This document shows, piece after piece, positions 23,947-34,056 of a stretch of DNA of 38,391 nt. The stretch spans positions 1 through 38,391 of the forward strand of contig NZ_POVL01000047.1 of the NCBI RefSeq assembly GCF_002939185.1, read 5' to 3'. This DNA comes from Enterobacter sichuanensis. Its GTDB lineage: Bacteria; Pseudomonadota; Gammaproteobacteria; Enterobacterales; Enterobacteriaceae. The notes beneath the pieces were generated by a model. That model saw nothing but the letters and a program-made list of their open reading frames with translations, searched no databases and had not been told where the DNA came from. Position 1 is the first letter of the stretch. Each line of letters begins with the position of its first letter. A program made the translations under genes and the position numbers.

Positions 23947-25158
23947 ATGGCAATTAAATTAGAAGTGAAAAATCTTTATAAGGTATTTGGCGAGCATCCA
24001 CAGCGCGCATTCAAATATATTGAGAAAGGCCTTTCGAAAGAGCAAATTCTGGAAAAAACCGGGCTATCGCTTGGCGTGAAAAACGCCAGTCTGGCCATTG
24101 AAGAAGGCGAGATTTTTGTCATCATGGGATTATCCGGTTCGGGTAAATCCACTATGGTTCGCCTTCTCAATCGCCTGATTGAACCCACCCGCGGGCAGGT
24201 GCTGATTGACGGCGTGGATATCGCCAGAATATCCGACGCTGAGCTTCGCGAGGTGCGCAGAAAGAAGATTGCGATGGTGTTCCAGTCATTCGCGCTGATG
24301 CCGCACATGACGGTGCTGGATAATACCGCCTTTGGCATGGAATTAGCCGGTACGCCCGCTCAGGAACGTCAGGAAAAAGCCCTTGATGCGCTGCGTCAGG
24401 TCGGGCTGGAGAATTATGCCCATGCGTACCCGGATGAACTTTCCGGCGGCATGCGCCAGCGCGTAGGATTAGCCCGCGCATTAGCCATTAATCCGGATAT
24501 TTTATTAATGGATGAAGCCTTCTCGGCTCTCGACCCATTAATTCGCACCGAGATGCAGGATGAGCTGGTAAAATTACAGGCGAAACATCAGCGCACCATT
24601 GTTTTTATTTCTCACGATCTGGATGAAGCCATGCGAATTGGCGACCGTATTGCCATTATGCAAAATGGTGAAGTGGTGCAGGTCGGCACGCCGGATGAAA
24701 TTCTCAATAATCCGGCCAATGATTATGTGCGCACCTTCTTCCGCGGCGTGGATATTAGCCAGGTCTTTAGCGCCAAAGATATTGCCCGCAGAACGCCCAA
24801 CGGCATTATCCGTAAAACGCCCGGTTTTGGCCCGCGCTCGGCCCTCAAGCTGCTGCAGGACGAAGACCGTGAATACGGTTATCTGGTTGAACGCGGCAAT
24901 AAATTTGTTGGCGTTGTCTCCATTGACTCTCTGAAAACCGCCCTTGGCGAAAACCAGGGAATCGATGCGGCGTTAATTGACGCTCCGCTTGCCGTGGACG
25001 CCGAAACGCCGCTCAGCGAGTTGCTCTCTCACGTCGGCCAGGCGCCATGCGCCGTGCCGGTCGTGGGTGAGGAACAACAGTACGTCGGCATCATCTCAAA
25101 ACGCATGTTGCTGCAGGCTTTAGATCGCGAGGGGGCAAACAATGACCGATCAATCTAA
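23947..25158 (+). CDS. proV: ProV, glycine betaine/proline ABC transporter ATPase
   Basis: A 403-residue ATPase subunit. Walker A is GLSGSGKST (61-69), the Q-loop Q113, the signature LSGGMRQ (165-171), Walker B ILLMDE (185-190), and the H-loop lies in [10 protein letters not shown]. The C-terminal tandem CBS domains (about 280-400) gate transport by ionic strength in this family. The transporter imports glycine betaine and proline betaine during osmotic stress. Its stop overlaps proW by 17 bp. E. coli ProV has 400 residues; the few extra here are at the C-terminus. Confidence 0.97.
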   Translation: MAIKLEVKNLYKVFGEHPQRAFKYIEKGLSKEQILEKTGLSLGVKNASLAIEEGEIFVIMGLSGSGKSTMVRLLNRLIEPTRGQVLIDGVDIARISDAELREVRRKKIAMVFQSFALMPHMTVLDNTAFGMELAGTPAQERQEKALDALRQVGLENYAHAYPDELSGGMRQRVGLARALAINPDILLMDEAFSALDPLIRTEMQDELVKLQAKHQRTIVFISHDLDEAMRIGDRIAIMQNGEVVQVGTPDEILNNPANDYVRTFFRGVDISQVFSAKDIARRTPNGIIRKTPGFGPRSALKLLQDEDREYGYLVERGNKFVGVVSIDSLKTALGENQGIDAALIDAPLAVDAETPLSELLSHVGQAPCAVPVVGEEQQYVGIISKRMLLQALDREGANNDRSI

Positions 25159-26206
25159 CCCGTGGGGTACCACTGAAGCCGCGGACAGCGCGGCGCAATC
25201 CGCCGATGCGTGGGGCTCCACGCCAGCCCCTGCCGACGGTGGGGGTGCGGCAGACTGGCTGAACAGCGCGCCCGCGCCTGCGCCAGAGCATTTCAATATT
25301 ATGGATCCGTTCCACAAGACGCTGATCCCGCTGGACAGCTGGGTCACGGATGGGATCGACTGGGTGGTCACTCACTTCCGCCCGCTCTTCCAGGGGATCC
25401 GCATCCCGGTGGATTACATCCTTAACGGCTTCCAGCAGCTGATGCTGGGCATGCCAGCGCCGGTGGCGATTGTGCTGTTTTCCCTGATCGCCTGGCAGTT
25501 TGGCAGCGCGGGGATGGGGATCGCCACGCTGATCTCATTGATTGCGATCGGTGCCATCGGGGCCTGGTCACAGGCGATGATCACTCTGGCGCTGGTGCTG
25601 ACCGCCCTGCTCTTCTGCATTGTTATCGGCCTGCCGATGGGGATCTGGCTGGCGCGCAGCCCGAGGGCGGCGAAGATCATTCGTCCCCTGCTGGATGCGA
25701 TGCAGACCACGCCGGCGTTCGTCTATCTGGTACCTATCGTCATGCTGTTCGGCATCGGCAACGTGCCGGGGGTCGTGGTGACCATTATCTTCGCCCTGCC
25801 GCCGATTATTCGTCTGACCATTCTGGGCATTAACCAGGTCCCTGCGGATCTGATCGAAGCGTCACGCTCGTTTGGCGCCAGCCCGCGTCAGATGCTGTTT
25901 AAGGTTCAGCTCCCGCTGGCGATGCCGACCATCATGGCAGGCGTTAACCAGACGCTGATGCTGGCGCTGTCGATGGTGGTCATTGCCTCGATGATTGCCG
26001 TTGGCGGTCTCGGTCAGATGGTGCTGCGCGGCATTGGCCGTCTCGACATGGGGCTGGCTACCGTTGGTGGCGTCGGGATTGTGATCCTCGCCATTATTCT
26101 TGACCGCCTGACCCAGGCCGTCGGTCGTGATTCACGCAGTCGCGGCAACCGTCGCTGGTACACCACCGGCCCCGTCGGGTTACTCACCCGCCCATTCATT
26201 AAATAA
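25142..26206 (+). CDS. proW: ProW, glycine betaine/proline ABC transporter permease
   Basis: A 354-residue permease. A hydrophilic N-terminal tail rich in Ala and Pro (about 1-65) is typical of ProW. The membrane domain follows, with helices such as [25 protein letters not shown] and [26 protein letters not shown]. The EAA loop that docks ProV is [29 protein letters not shown]. It overlaps proV by 17 bp and precedes proX by 9 bp. Confidence 0.97.
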   Translation: MTDQSNPWGTTEAADSAAQSADAWGSTPAPADGGGAADWLNSAPAPAPEHFNIMDPFHKTLIPLDSWVTDGIDWVVTHFRPLFQGIRIPVDYILNGFQQLMLGMPAPVAIVLFSLIAWQFGSAGMGIATLISLIAIGAIGAWSQAMITLALVLTALLFCIVIGLPMGIWLARSPRAAKIIRPLLDAMQTTPAFVYLVPIVMLFGIGNVPGVVVTIIFALPPIIRLTILGINQVPADLIEASRSFGASPRQMLFKVQLPLAMPTIMAGVNQTLMLALSMVVIASMIAVGGLGQMVLRGIGRLDMGLATVGGVGIVILAIILDRLTQAVGRDSRSRGNRRWYTTGPVGLLTRPFIK

Positions 26207-26215
26207 GGAACAACG

Positions 26216-27211
26216 ATGCGACAGAGCGTACTTTTTGCCACAGCGTTTGCCACCCTTGTCTCCACCAGCGCATTCGCCGCTAACCTGCCGGGCAAAGGCA
26301 TTACCGTGCAGCCGGTGCAGAGCACCATTTCGGAAGAGAGCTTCCAGACCCTGCTGGTCAGCCGCGCGCTGGAGAAACTGGGCTACACGGTTAACACGCC
26401 GAGCGAAGTGGATTACAACGTCGGCTACACCTCGATTGCCTCCGGTGATGCCACCTTTACCGCCGTAAACTGGCAGCCGCTGCACGACGATATGTATGCC
26501 GCCGCCGGTGGCGATAAGAAATTCTACCGCGAAGGCACCTTTGTAACCGGTGCGGCCCAGGGTTATCTGATCGACAAGAAAACCGCCGACCAGTATCACA
26601 TCACCAATATTGCGCAGCTGAAAGATCCGCAGATCGCGAAGCTGTTCGACACCAACGGCGACGGTAAAGCCGACATGATGGGCTGCTCGCCGGGCTGGGG
26701 CTGTGAAGCGGTGATTAACCACCAGAACAAAGCGTTTGATCTGGCGAAAACGGTCGAGGTGAGCCACGGCAACTATTCGGCGATGATGGCCGACACCATC
26801 GCCCGCTTCAAAGAGGGCAAACCGGTGATCTATTACACCTGGACGCCATACTGGGTGAGCGACGTGCTGAAGCCGGGTAAAGACGTGGTGTGGTTGCAGG
26901 TGCCATTCTCCTCCCTGCCGGGCGAGCAAAAGGATATCGACACTAAACTGCCGAACGGCATGAACTACGGTTTCCCGGTGAACACCATGCACATCGTCGC
27001 CAACAAAGCCTGGGCGGAAAAAAACCCGGCGGCGGCGAAGCTGTTCTCCGTGATGAAGCTGCCGCTGGCGGACATTAACGCCCAGAACGCAATGATGCAT
27101 GCGGGCAAATCCTCTGAGGCGGATGTGAAAGGTCACGTGGACGGCTGGATCAAAGCCCACCAGCAGCAGTTTGACGGCTGGGTGAAAGAGGCGCTTGCGG
27201 CGCAGAAGTAA
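26216..27211 (+). CDS. proX: ProX, periplasmic glycine betaine-binding protein
   Basis: A 331-residue protein with a Sec signal peptide (1-21, cleavage after AFA before ANLPGKG). The mature protein is a two-lobed betaine-binding protein. Trp residues in [19 protein letters not shown] (with its two Cys) and [11 protein letters not shown] form the aromatic cage known from E. coli ProX. It delivers betaines to ProVW. Last gene of proU. Confidence 0.97.
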   Translation: MRQSVLFATAFATLVSTSAFAANLPGKGITVQPVQSTISEESFQTLLVSRALEKLGYTVNTPSEVDYNVGYTSIASGDATFTAVNWQPLHDDMYAAAGGDKKFYREGTFVTGAAQGYLIDKKTADQYHITNIAQLKDPQIAKLFDTNGDGKADMMGCSPGWGCEAVINHQNKAFDLAKTVEVSHGNYSAMMADTIARFKEGKPVIYYTWTPYWVSDVLKPGKDVVWLQVPFSSLPGEQKDIDTKLPNGMNYGFPVNTMHIVANKAWAEKNPAAAKLFSVMKLPLADINAQNAMMHAGKSSEADVKGHVDGWIKAHQQQFDGWVKEALAAQK

Positions 27212-27222
27212 AAACACAGACC

Positions 27223-27261
27223 GGCCCCCCTCACCCTCTCCCCTTTGGGGTGAGGGGCCCA
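27223..27261. repeat. CCCTCACCCT-type inverted repeat after proX
   Basis: CCCCTCACC pairs with GGTGAGGGG around a CCCTCTCCCC-type centre, 12 bp after the proX stop. No T tract follows. The same motif family recurs at 34819-34852, so it is a dispersed repeat that may also serve as the proU transcript end. Confidence 0.6.
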
Positions 27262-27361
27262 AACCGCACAATCCATCACGTAACAATCCTCCACTATTCA
27301 CAATCATTAGCTATTATGGTTTCCGGAAAAATAATCACTTCACTAACGATTCCTGAAACTA

Positions 27362-28546
27362 ATGACCAAAACAACTCAAGGGCTTAGCCCCGCACTCATC
27401 CTTTTAATGTCCGTGGCAACGGGTCTGGCGGTCGCCAGTAACTACTACGCACAACCTCTTCTCGACACCATCGCCCGCGCGTTCAACCTCTCAGCCAGCT
27501 CCGCAGGCTTTATTGTTACGGCCGCGCAGCTCGGCTATGCCGCCGGGCTGCTGTTCCTGGTGCCGCTGGGCGATATGTTTGAACGCCGGATGCTGATTGT
27601 CTCAATGACCCTGCTGGCCGCCGGCGGGATGCTGATCACCGCCAGCAGCCAGTCGCTGACGATGATGATCGTCGGTACCGCGCTTACGGGGCTGTTCTCC
27701 GTGGTGGCACAAATTCTGGTGCCTCTCGCGGCGACCCTCGCCTCCCCGGAAAAACGCGGCAAGGTGGTGGGTACCATCATGAGCGGCCTGCTGCTGGGGA
27801 TTTTGCTGGCGCGTACCGTTGCAGGACTGCTGGCAAGCCTCGGCGGCTGGCGCACCGTTTACTGGGTGGCGAGCGTCCTGATGGTCGTTATGGCGCTGGC
27901 GCTGTGGCGCGGGCTGCCGAAGGTGAAACAGGAGAACCACCTGAACTATCCGCAGCTGCTGGCCTCCGTGTTTAGCCTGTTCACGCAGGATAAACTTCTG
28001 CGCACCCGCGCCCTGCTCGGCTGTTTCACCTTCGCTAACTTCAGCATTCTGTGGACGTCGATGGCGTTTCTGCTTGCCGCCCCGCCGTTCAATTATTCCG
28101 AAGGGGTGATTGGTCTGTTCGGTCTGGCCGGTGCCGCTGGCGCGCTGGGCGCGCGTCCCGCGGGCGGGCTGGCCGACAAGGGCAAATCTCACCTGACCAC
28201 CTCCGCAGGGCTGATTTTACTCCTGCTCTCCTGGGCGGCAATCTGGTACGGGCATGTGTCGGTGCTGGCGCTGATCGTCGGTATTCTGGTGCTCGATCTC
28301 ACCGTGCAGGGCGTTCATATCACCAATCAGACCGTGATTTACCGCGTGAAGCCAGAGGCGCGTAACCGCCTCACGGCCGGATACATGACCAGCTACTTTA
28401 TTGGCGGCGCAGCGGGTTCGCTCATTTCCGCCTCGGCGTGGCAGCATGCCGGCTGGTCCGGCGTGTGTGGGATTGGCGCCATCGTTGCCGCACTCAACCT
28501 GGTGGTCTGGTGGCGCGGTTACCATCGCCAGGAGGCAATTCATTAA
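27362..28546 (+). CDS. ygaY: YgaY-like MFS transporter
   Basis: A 394-residue major facilitator protein with 12 membrane helices. The start TTQGLSPALILLMSVATGLAVASNYYAQPLLDTIAR and the motif-A-like loop GDMFERR (helix 2-3) are diagnostic of the drug:H+ antiporter-1 type. It sits between proX and emrR, where E. coli K-12 has ygaY as a disrupted gene; here the frame is complete. The substrate is unknown, probably a small metabolite or drug. No clear ribosome site precedes the ATG. A hairpin follows the stop. Confidence 0.88.
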   Translation: MTKTTQGLSPALILLMSVATGLAVASNYYAQPLLDTIARAFNLSASSAGFIVTAAQLGYAAGLLFLVPLGDMFERRMLIVSMTLLAAGGMLITASSQSLTMMIVGTALTGLFSVVAQILVPLAATLASPEKRGKVVGTIMSGLLLGILLARTVAGLLASLGGWRTVYWVASVLMVVMALALWRGLPKVKQENHLNYPQLLASVFSLFTQDKLLRTRALLGCFTFANFSILWTSMAFLLAAPPFNYSEGVIGLFGLAGAAGALGARPAGGLADKGKSHLTTSAGLILLLLSWAAIWYGHVSVLALIVGILVLDLTVQGVHITNQTVIYRVKPEARNRLTAGYMTSYFIGGAAGSLISASAWQHAGWSGVCGIGAIVAALNLVVWWRGYHRQEAIH

Positions 28547-28561
28547 GTTTTACATTGCGTT

Positions 28562-28587
28562 GGGCCTCTTAGGGTGTAAAGAGGCCC
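28562..28587 (+). terminator. Hairpin after ygaY
   Basis: GGGCCTCTT (28562-28570) and AAGAGGCCC (28579-28587) form a perfect 9-bp stem 15 bp after the ygaY stop. CTCAGTCTGTT follows, so the T tract is weak. Confidence 0.6.
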
Positions 28588-28789
28588 CTCAGTCTGTTAA
28601 TGTAAACGTAATCATTTATCCCAGAAATTTTAATGTGGGTGACATATTTACAATCGGCATGAACAGTTCAGACCCCCGTCCTCACATCCTCTCTTCAGCG
28701 GGTTCACACCCTACCCTTTCTGTGCTCACCGGGTCACGGACTTACCCGGCGCTTTCTGATGGTGACATTAATTTGGCGGATATAACCGC

Positions 28790-28830
28790 ACAAATAATTC
28801 ATTTACATTATTTGTCACCGTCGTTACTAT
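28790..28830 (+). promoter_or_regulatory. emrRAB promoter with EmrR operator dyad
   Basis: The promoter is TTTACA (28802-28807), a 17-bp spacer and TACTAT (28825-28830). The dyad ACAAATAAT (28790-28798) / ATTATTTGT (28807-28815), 9 bp perfect with an 8-bp gap, overlaps the -35 element. MarR-type EmrR represses its own operon in E. coli, so this is the likely operator. Confidence 0.75.
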
Positions 28831-28860
28831 ATCGGCTGTAATTAATGAGGTTATGCCCAA

Positions 28861-29391
28861 ATGGATAGTTCGTTTACGCCCATTGAACAAATGCTTAAAT
28901 TCCGCGCCAGTCGCCATGAGGACTTCCCGTACCAGGAAATCCTGCTGACTCGCCTGTGCATGCACATGCAGGGTAAGCTACTGGAAAACCGTAATAAAAT
29001 GCTGAAAGCTCAAGGGATTAACGAGACGTTGTTTATGGCGTTGATTACGCTGGAGTCTCAGGAAAACCACAGCATTCAGCCTTCCGAATTGAGCTGCGCG
29101 CTGGGCTCCTCCCGTACCAATGCGACCCGTATTGCCGATGAGCTTGAAAAGCGTGGCTGGATTGAACGCCGTGAAAGCGACAACGATCGCCGCTGCCTGC
29201 ATCTGCAACTGACCGACAAAGGTCACCAGTTCCTGCGTGAGGTGCTGCCACCTCAGCACAATTGCCTGCACAAACTGTGGTCCGCCCTCAGCGCTGCCGA
29301 GCGCGACCAGCTTGAGCACATCACTCGCAAGCTGCTCACCCGTCTGGACCAGATGGATGAAGACGGCGCCGTTCTTGAGGCGCTGCGCTAA
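28861..29391 (+). CDS. emrR: EmrR (MprA), MarR-family repressor of emrAB
   Basis: A 176-residue MarR-type dimeric repressor, the same length as E. coli EmrR. The winged helix (about 60-120) has [48 protein letters not shown]. It is released from DNA by uncouplers and hydrophobic drugs (CCCP, 2,4-dinitrophenol, nalidixic acid). It starts 127 bp upstream of emrA, with a terminator-like hairpin in the gap. Confidence 0.97.
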   Translation: MDSSFTPIEQMLKFRASRHEDFPYQEILLTRLCMHMQGKLLENRNKMLKAQGINETLFMALITLESQENHSIQPSELSCALGSSRTNATRIADELEKRGWIERRESDNDRRCLHLQLTDKGHQFLREVLPPQHNCLHKLWSALSAAERDQLEHITRKLLTRLDQMDEDGAVLEALR

Positions 29392-29434
29392 CGCGACGAC
29401 ACGCTCAACAATCCAGATTCACAAGAAAACCGAC

Positions 29435-29465
29435 AGGCCAGCACGTCACACTGCTGGCCTTTCTG
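29435..29465 (+). terminator. Terminator/attenuator between emrR and emrA
   Basis: AGGCCAGCA (29435-29443) and TGCTGGCCT (29452-29460) form a perfect 9-bp stem with an 8-nt loop, followed by TTCTG. It could make emrR more abundant than emrAB through partial termination. Confidence 0.6.
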
Positions 29466-29517
29466 ACAACAGGTCGGCTCAGCCGATGTGAAAATAAGAA
29501 GATCGTGGAGAACAACA

Positions 29518-30690
29518 ATGAGCGCAAATGCGGAGAGCACTACCCCGCAGCAACCGGCCAATAAGAAAGGCAAACGTAAGAGCGCCCTTCTTCTGTTGAC
29601 CTTGCTCTTTATCATTATTGCCGTGGCATATGGGATCTATTGGTTTTTAGTACTGCGTCATGCTGAGGAAACAGACGACGCTTACGTGGCAGGGAACCAG
29701 GTACAAATTATGGCGCAAGTGTCGGGCAGCGTGACGAAAGTCTGGGCTGACAATACCGACTTTGTGCAAAAAGGCGATGTGTTGGTGACCCTCGATCCGA
29801 CCGACGCCCAGCAGGCATTTGAGAAAGCGAAGACCGCGCTGGCCTCCAGCGTCCGTCAGACCCGCCAGCTGATGATCAACAGCAAACAGCTGCAGGCCAA
29901 CATCGATGTGCAGAAAACCGCACTCGCCCAGGCGCAGAGCGACCTGAACCGCCGCGTACCGCTCGGCAGCGCCAACCTGATTGGCCGTGAAGAGCTGCAG
30001 CACGCGCGTGACGCCGTTGCCAGCGCTCAGGCACAGCTGGATGTCGCCATTCAACAGTACAACGCCAACCAGGCGATGGTGCTGGGCACCAGCCTCGAAA
30101 ATCAGCCAGCCGTACAGCAGGCCGCGACTGAAGTCCGCAACGCATGGCTTGCCCTGCAGCGTACCAAAATCGTCAGCCCGATGACCGGCTATGTCTCCCG
30201 CCGTTCCGTCCAGCCAGGGGCGCAGATTAGCCCTACCACCCCACTGATGGCGGTCGTGCCGGCGGACAATCTGTGGGTTGATGCCAACTTTAAAGAGACG
30301 CAGCTCGCCCATATGCGTATCGGCCAGACCGCGACGGTTGTCAGCGACATCTACGGCGATGACGTGAAATACACCGGGAAAGTGGTTGGTCTGGATATGG
30401 GGACCGGCAGCGCCTTCTCCCTGCTGCCCGCGCAGAACGCCACCGGTAACTGGATCAAAGTGGTTCAGCGTCTTCCTGTGCGTATCGAACTGGATGCCAA
30501 ACAGCTGGCGGATCACCCGCTGCGTATCGGCCTCTCCACGCTTGTGACGGTCGACACCGCCAACCGCGACGGTCAGATCCTGGCAAGCCAGGTGCGTAGC
30601 AGCCCGGCGTATGAGAGTAACGCCCGTGAAATTAGCCTCGATCCGGTCAACAAGCTGATCGATGACATCGTGAAGGCAAACGCCGGTTAA
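29518..30690 (+). CDS. emrA: EmrA, membrane fusion protein of EmrAB-TolC pump
   Basis: A 390-residue periplasmic adaptor with a single N-terminal membrane helix (about 22-46), a lipoyl half (DDAYVAGNQVQIMAQVSGSVTKV), a long alpha-helical hairpin (about 95-205), the second lipoyl half (IVSPMTGYVSRRSVQPGAQI) and a beta-barrel. It links EmrB to TolC. I place the start at 29518, preceded by GTGGAG, as in E. coli; an in-frame start at 29488 lacks a site. Confidence 0.97.
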   Translation: MSANAESTTPQQPANKKGKRKSALLLLTLLFIIIAVAYGIYWFLVLRHAEETDDAYVAGNQVQIMAQVSGSVTKVWADNTDFVQKGDVLVTLDPTDAQQAFEKAKTALASSVRQTRQLMINSKQLQANIDVQKTALAQAQSDLNRRVPLGSANLIGREELQHARDAVASAQAQLDVAIQQYNANQAMVLGTSLENQPAVQQAATEVRNAWLALQRTKIVSPMTGYVSRRSVQPGAQISPTTPLMAVVPADNLWVDANFKETQLAHMRIGQTATVVSDIYGDDVKYTGKVVGLDMGTGSAFSLLPAQNATGNWIKVVQRLPVRIELDAKQLADHPLRIGLSTLVTVDTANRDGQILASQVRSSPAYESNAREISLDPVNKLIDDIVKANAG

Positions 30691-30706
30691 TCCGAAGGTG
30701 AGCGTT

Positions 30707-32254
30707 ATGCAACAGCAAAAGCCGCAAAAACCGCTGGAGGGCGCGCAGCTGGTCATTATGACCATTGCACTGTCGCTGGCGACATTCATGCAGGTGCTGG
30801 ACTCCACCATCGCAAACGTGGCCATCCCGACCATCGCCGGTAACCTTGGCTCGTCCCTGAGCCAGGGAACCTGGGTCATCACCTCGTTTGGGGTGGCGAA
30901 CGCCATCTCCATTCCGATTACCGGCTGGCTGGCGAAGCGCGTCGGGGAAGTGAAGCTGTTCCTCTGGTCCACGGTGGCGTTTGTGCTGGCCTCCTGGGCC
31001 TGCGGCATGTCCAGCAGCCTGACGATGCTGATTTTCTTCCGCGTCATTCAGGGGATAGTCGCGGGGCCGCTGATCCCGCTCTCCCAGAGTTTGCTGTTGA
31101 GCAACTACCCTCCCGCAAAACGCTCCGTCGCGCTGGCGCTATGGTCGATGACCGTTATCGTCGCGCCTATCTGCGGACCGATTCTGGGTGGCTACATCAG
31201 CGATAACTACCACTGGGGCTGGATCTTCTTTATCAACGTCCCGATTGGTGCCGTCGTGGTGCTGATGACGCTGCAATCCCTGCGCGGCCGTGAAACGCGT
31301 ACCGAGCAGCGGCGTATCGACAGCATCGGTCTGGCGCTGCTGATCCTCGGCATCGGCAGTCTGCAGATCATGCTCGACCGTGGTAAAGAGCTCGACTGGT
31401 TCAACTCGCAGGAAATTATCATCCTGACCATTGTCGCGGTGGTGTCGCTGAGCTTCCTGATTGTCTGGGAGCTGACGGACGAAAACCCGATAGTCGATCT
31501 CTCGCTCTTTAAGTCGCGAAACTTCACCATCGGCTGTCTGTGTATCAGCCTCGCCTATATGCTCTACTTCGGCGCGATTGTTCTGCTGCCGCAGCTGTTG
31601 CAGGAGGTGTATGGCTATACCGCAACCTGGGCGGGTCTGGCGTCCGCACCGGTCGGGGTGATCCCGGTCCTGCTGTCGCCGATTATTGGCCGCTTTGCCC
31701 ACAAGCTCGACATGCGTCGGCTGGTAACCTTCAGCTTCATTATGTATGCGGTGTGCTTCTACTGGCGTGCGTATACCTTTGAGCCGGGAATGGACTTTGG
31801 CGCCTCTGCGTGGCCGCAGTTTATTCAGGGCTTCGCGGTTGCGTGCTTCTTTATGCCGCTGACCACCATCACGCTCTCTGGCCTGCCGCCTGAGCGTCTG
31901 GCGGCCGCGTCGAGCCTGTCGAACTTCACCCGTACGCTGGCGGGCTCCATCGGGACGTCGATCACCACCACGCTGTGGACAAACCGTGAATCGATGCACC
32001 ACGCGCAGCTGACCGAAGCGGTGAATCCCTACAACCCGAATGCGCAGCAGATGTATAGCCAGCTTCAGGGAATGGGCATGACGGAGCAGCAGGCGTCCGG
32101 CTGGATTGCCCAGCAGATCACCAACCAGGGGCTGATTATCTCGGCTAACGAGATTTTCTGGATTTCGGCAGGGATCTTTATCGTCCTGCTGGGGCTGGTG
32201 TGGTTTGCCAGACCGCCGTTTGGTGCCGGTGGCGGGGGTGGCGGCGCGCATTAG
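30707..32254 (+). CDS. emrB: EmrB, 14-TMS drug:H+ antiporter
   Basis: A 515-residue DHA2-family pump. Typical signatures are QVLDSTIANVAIPTIAGNLG (helix 1 region), GWLAKRVGEVKLF (motif A) and RVIQGIVAGPLIPLSQSLL, and the Gly-rich tail PPFGAGGGGGGAH is characteristic of EmrB. It exports uncouplers and nalidixic acid with EmrA and TolC. I place the start at 30707 (ATG after AGGTGA); an in-frame GTG nine bases earlier is less likely. Confidence 0.97.
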   Translation: MQQQKPQKPLEGAQLVIMTIALSLATFMQVLDSTIANVAIPTIAGNLGSSLSQGTWVITSFGVANAISIPITGWLAKRVGEVKLFLWSTVAFVLASWACGMSSSLTMLIFFRVIQGIVAGPLIPLSQSLLLSNYPPAKRSVALALWSMTVIVAPICGPILGGYISDNYHWGWIFFINVPIGAVVVLMTLQSLRGRETRTEQRRIDSIGLALLILGIGSLQIMLDRGKELDWFNSQEIIILTIVAVVSLSFLIVWELTDENPIVDLSLFKSRNFTIGCLCISLAYMLYFGAIVLLPQLLQEVYGYTATWAGLASAPVGVIPVLLSPIIGRFAHKLDMRRLVTFSFIMYAVCFYWRAYTFEPGMDFGASAWPQFIQGFAVACFFMPLTTITLSGLPPERLAAASSLSNFTRTLAGSIGTSITTTLWTNRESMHHAQLTEAVNPYNPNAQQMYSQLQGMGMTEQQASGWIAQQITNQGLIISANEIFWISAGIFIVLLGLVWFARPPFGAGGGGGGAH

Positions 32255-32265
32255 TTCTCTGCGCG

Positions 32266-32301
32266 GGTTGCCGGGTAAGGCGTAGCCGCCACCCGGCAAC
32301 C
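32266..32301. repeat. Single REP element after emrB
   Basis: GGTTGCCGGGT (left arm) and ACCCGGCAACC (right arm) form an 11-bp stem around AAGGCGTAGCCGCC, the REP signature. It lies 12 bp after the emrB stop and probably protects the emr mRNA end. Confidence 0.8.
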
Positions 32302-32367
32302 ATCACCTCCCTGTCCAAAACGCGACAGCAATTGTCAGTTCCGATAAAGCAGCGCGCCTGAAATCCC

Positions 32368-32381
32368 TTCACGATAGTGAA
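32368..32381. promoter_or_regulatory. Small dyad upstream of leuA-like gene
   Basis: TTCAC-GATA-GTGAA lies 20 bp before the start of the 2-isopropylmalate synthase gene. It could be an operator or a weak leader hairpin. The evidence is only symmetry and position. Confidence 0.25.
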
Positions 32382-32400
32382 AAGACAACAGGAGCGCATC

Positions 32401-34056
32401 ATGCTGAACACCCCCGCCGACAAGTACCAGCCTTATCCCGCTATTTCGCTTCCCGACCGCCGCTGGCCGGAGCAACGCATTACCCGCGCGCCGCGCTGGC
32501 TCTCCACCGACTTACGCGACGGCAACCAGGCCCTTGCCGAGCCGATGGACAGCGCGCGCAAGCTGCAGTTCTGGGATCTGCTGCTGAGCTGCGGGTTTAA
32601 AGAGATCGAGGTCGCTTTCCCCTCCGCCTCGCAGACGGATTTCAACTTTGTCCGCCAGCTGATTGAAGAGAACCGCATTCCGGATGACGTCACGATTCAG
32701 GTGCTTACTCAGGCGCGGGAAGATCTCATCCATCGTACTTTTGAATCCCTGCGCGGCGCGAAGCAGGCCACCGTCCATCTGTATAACGCCACCGCTCCGC
32801 TGTTCCGCCGCCTGGTATTCGGCATGGAGAAAGGGCAAATCGTTGAGCTGGCGACGCGCGCCACGCGGCTCATCCGTAAGCTGTGCGAGGAAAACCCCGA
32901 CACCCGCTGGCAGTATGAATACTCTCCGGAGACCTTCTGCTTTACCGAGCCGGAATTTGCGCTGGAAATTTGTGAAGCCGTGGCGGAGATCTGGCAGCCG
33001 TGCGACGAACGCCCGATGGTGATCAACTTACCCGCGACCGTCGAAGTGAGCACGCCGAACGTCTATGCCGATCAGATCGAGTATTTCTGTCGCCACTTTA
33101 GCCGCCGCCGCGATGTCTGCATCAGCGTGCATCCGCATAACGACCGCGGTACCGGCGTTGCCAGCGCCGAGCTGGCCGTGATGGCGGGCGCTGACCGCGT
33201 GGAGGGCTGTCTGTTCGGGAACGGGGAACGTACAGGCAACGTCTGCCTGGTGACGCTGGCGATGAACCTTTACAGCCAGGGTATTAGCCCGAATCTGGAC
33301 TTTAGCGATATGAACCGGGTGGTGGAAGTGGTGGAAACCTGCAACCAGCTGCCGGTGCATCCGCGCCATCCGTGGGCTGGACGGCTGGCCTATACCGCCT
33401 TCTCCGGCTCGCACCAGGACGCCATCAAAAAAGGCTTTGATGCCCGCAGGCCAGGCGACCGCTGGGAGATGCCTTACCTGCCCGTGGACCCGCAGGATAT
33501 CGGCTGCACCTACGAAGCGGTGATCCGCGTGAACAGCCAGTCAGGGAAAAGCGGCAGCGCGTGGCTTATCGAGCAGAATCATGGTCTGAAATTACCCCGC
33601 GCCCTGCAGCAGGATTTCAGCCAGCACGTACAGCAGGAAACCGACCGTCACGGAAAAGAGATGACGCAAAACGCGCTGTGGCAGTTGTTCCGCACCCGCT
33701 ACGGCCTGGTGGCAACGCCGCCGTTTGCACTGCAATCCTATCGCAGCGATGGCCAGCAGGACGGCCAGCTGCGTTTGACAGCAAGCGTCACCACACAAGA
33801 GGGAACGCGCCAGCTCGAAGGTCAGGGTAACGGCCTGCTGTCCGCCGCCGCTCAGGGGTTAAGCCGCTGGGTCAACGCGCCGTTCGTGATAAAGGACTAT
33901 CACGAACATTCGTTAGGCGAACGCAGCGACAGCCGTTCGGTGGCGTACATTCGCTGCCTGTTTCAGGACGGCAGCAGCCGCTGGGGCGTGGGAATTGACA
34001 GCGACGTCTCGCGCGCCTCGCTTCAGGCACTTTTTAATGCAGTTAGCTGCCTTTGA
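32401..34056 (+). CDS. leuA: 2-isopropylmalate synthase, long (type 2) form
   Basis: A 551-residue enzyme that condenses acetyl-CoA with 2-oxoisovalerate in leucine synthesis. The catalytic TIM barrel has LRDGNQ (38-43), the metal-binding HPHNDRG (244-250) and GNGERTGN (273-280). The C-terminal regulatory domain (about 430-551) resembles the leucine-binding LeuA dimer domain. The N-terminal block PRWLSTDLRDGNQALAEPMD and the length fit the long IPMS form seen in actinobacteria and some proteobacteria, not the 523-residue E. coli leuA product, so this may be a second IPMS. The start at 32401 has AGGAG upstream. Its stop overlaps the convergent AraC gene by 14 bp. No other leu genes are present. 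Confidence 0.88.
   Translation: MLNTPADKYQPYPAISLPDRRWPEQRITRAPRWLSTDLRDGNQALAEPMDSARKLQFWDLLLSCGFKEIEVAFPSASQTDFNFVRQLIEENRIPDDVTIQVLTQAREDLIHRTFESLRGAKQATVHLYNATAPLFRRLVFGMEKGQIVELATRATRLIRKLCEENPDTRWQYEYSPETFCFTEPEFALEICEAVAEIWQPCDERPMVINLPATVEVSTPNVYADQIEYFCRHFSRRRDVCISVHPHNDRGTGVASAELAVMAGADRVEGCLFGNGERTGNVCLVTLAMNLYSQGISPNLDFSDMNRVVEVVETCNQLPVHPRHPWAGRLAYTAFSGSHQDAIKKGFDARRPGDRWEMPYLPVDPQDIGCTYEAVIRVNSQSGKSGSAWLIEQNHGLKLPRALQQDFSQHVQQETDRHGKEMTQNALWQLFRTRYGLVATPPFALQSYRSDGQQDGQLRLTASVTTQEGTRQLEGQGNGLLSAAAQGLSRWVNAPFVIKDYHEHSLGERSDSRSVAYIRCLFQDGSSRWGVGIDSDVSRASLQALFNAVSCL

Larger units (their letters stand above)
28547..28860 (+). other. ygaY-emrR intergenic region
   Basis: A 314-bp region without a gene. 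It holds the ygaY hairpin, about 170 bp with no visible feature, and the emrR promoter/operator. E. coli has ygaZH (L-valine exporter) in this interval; no trace of either reading frame is visible here. Confidence 0.6.

Noticed and set aside
29647..31047. 466-codon open frame on the minus strand across emrA and emrB
   Set aside because: Antisense shadow of two well-identified genes, with no recognisable domain.
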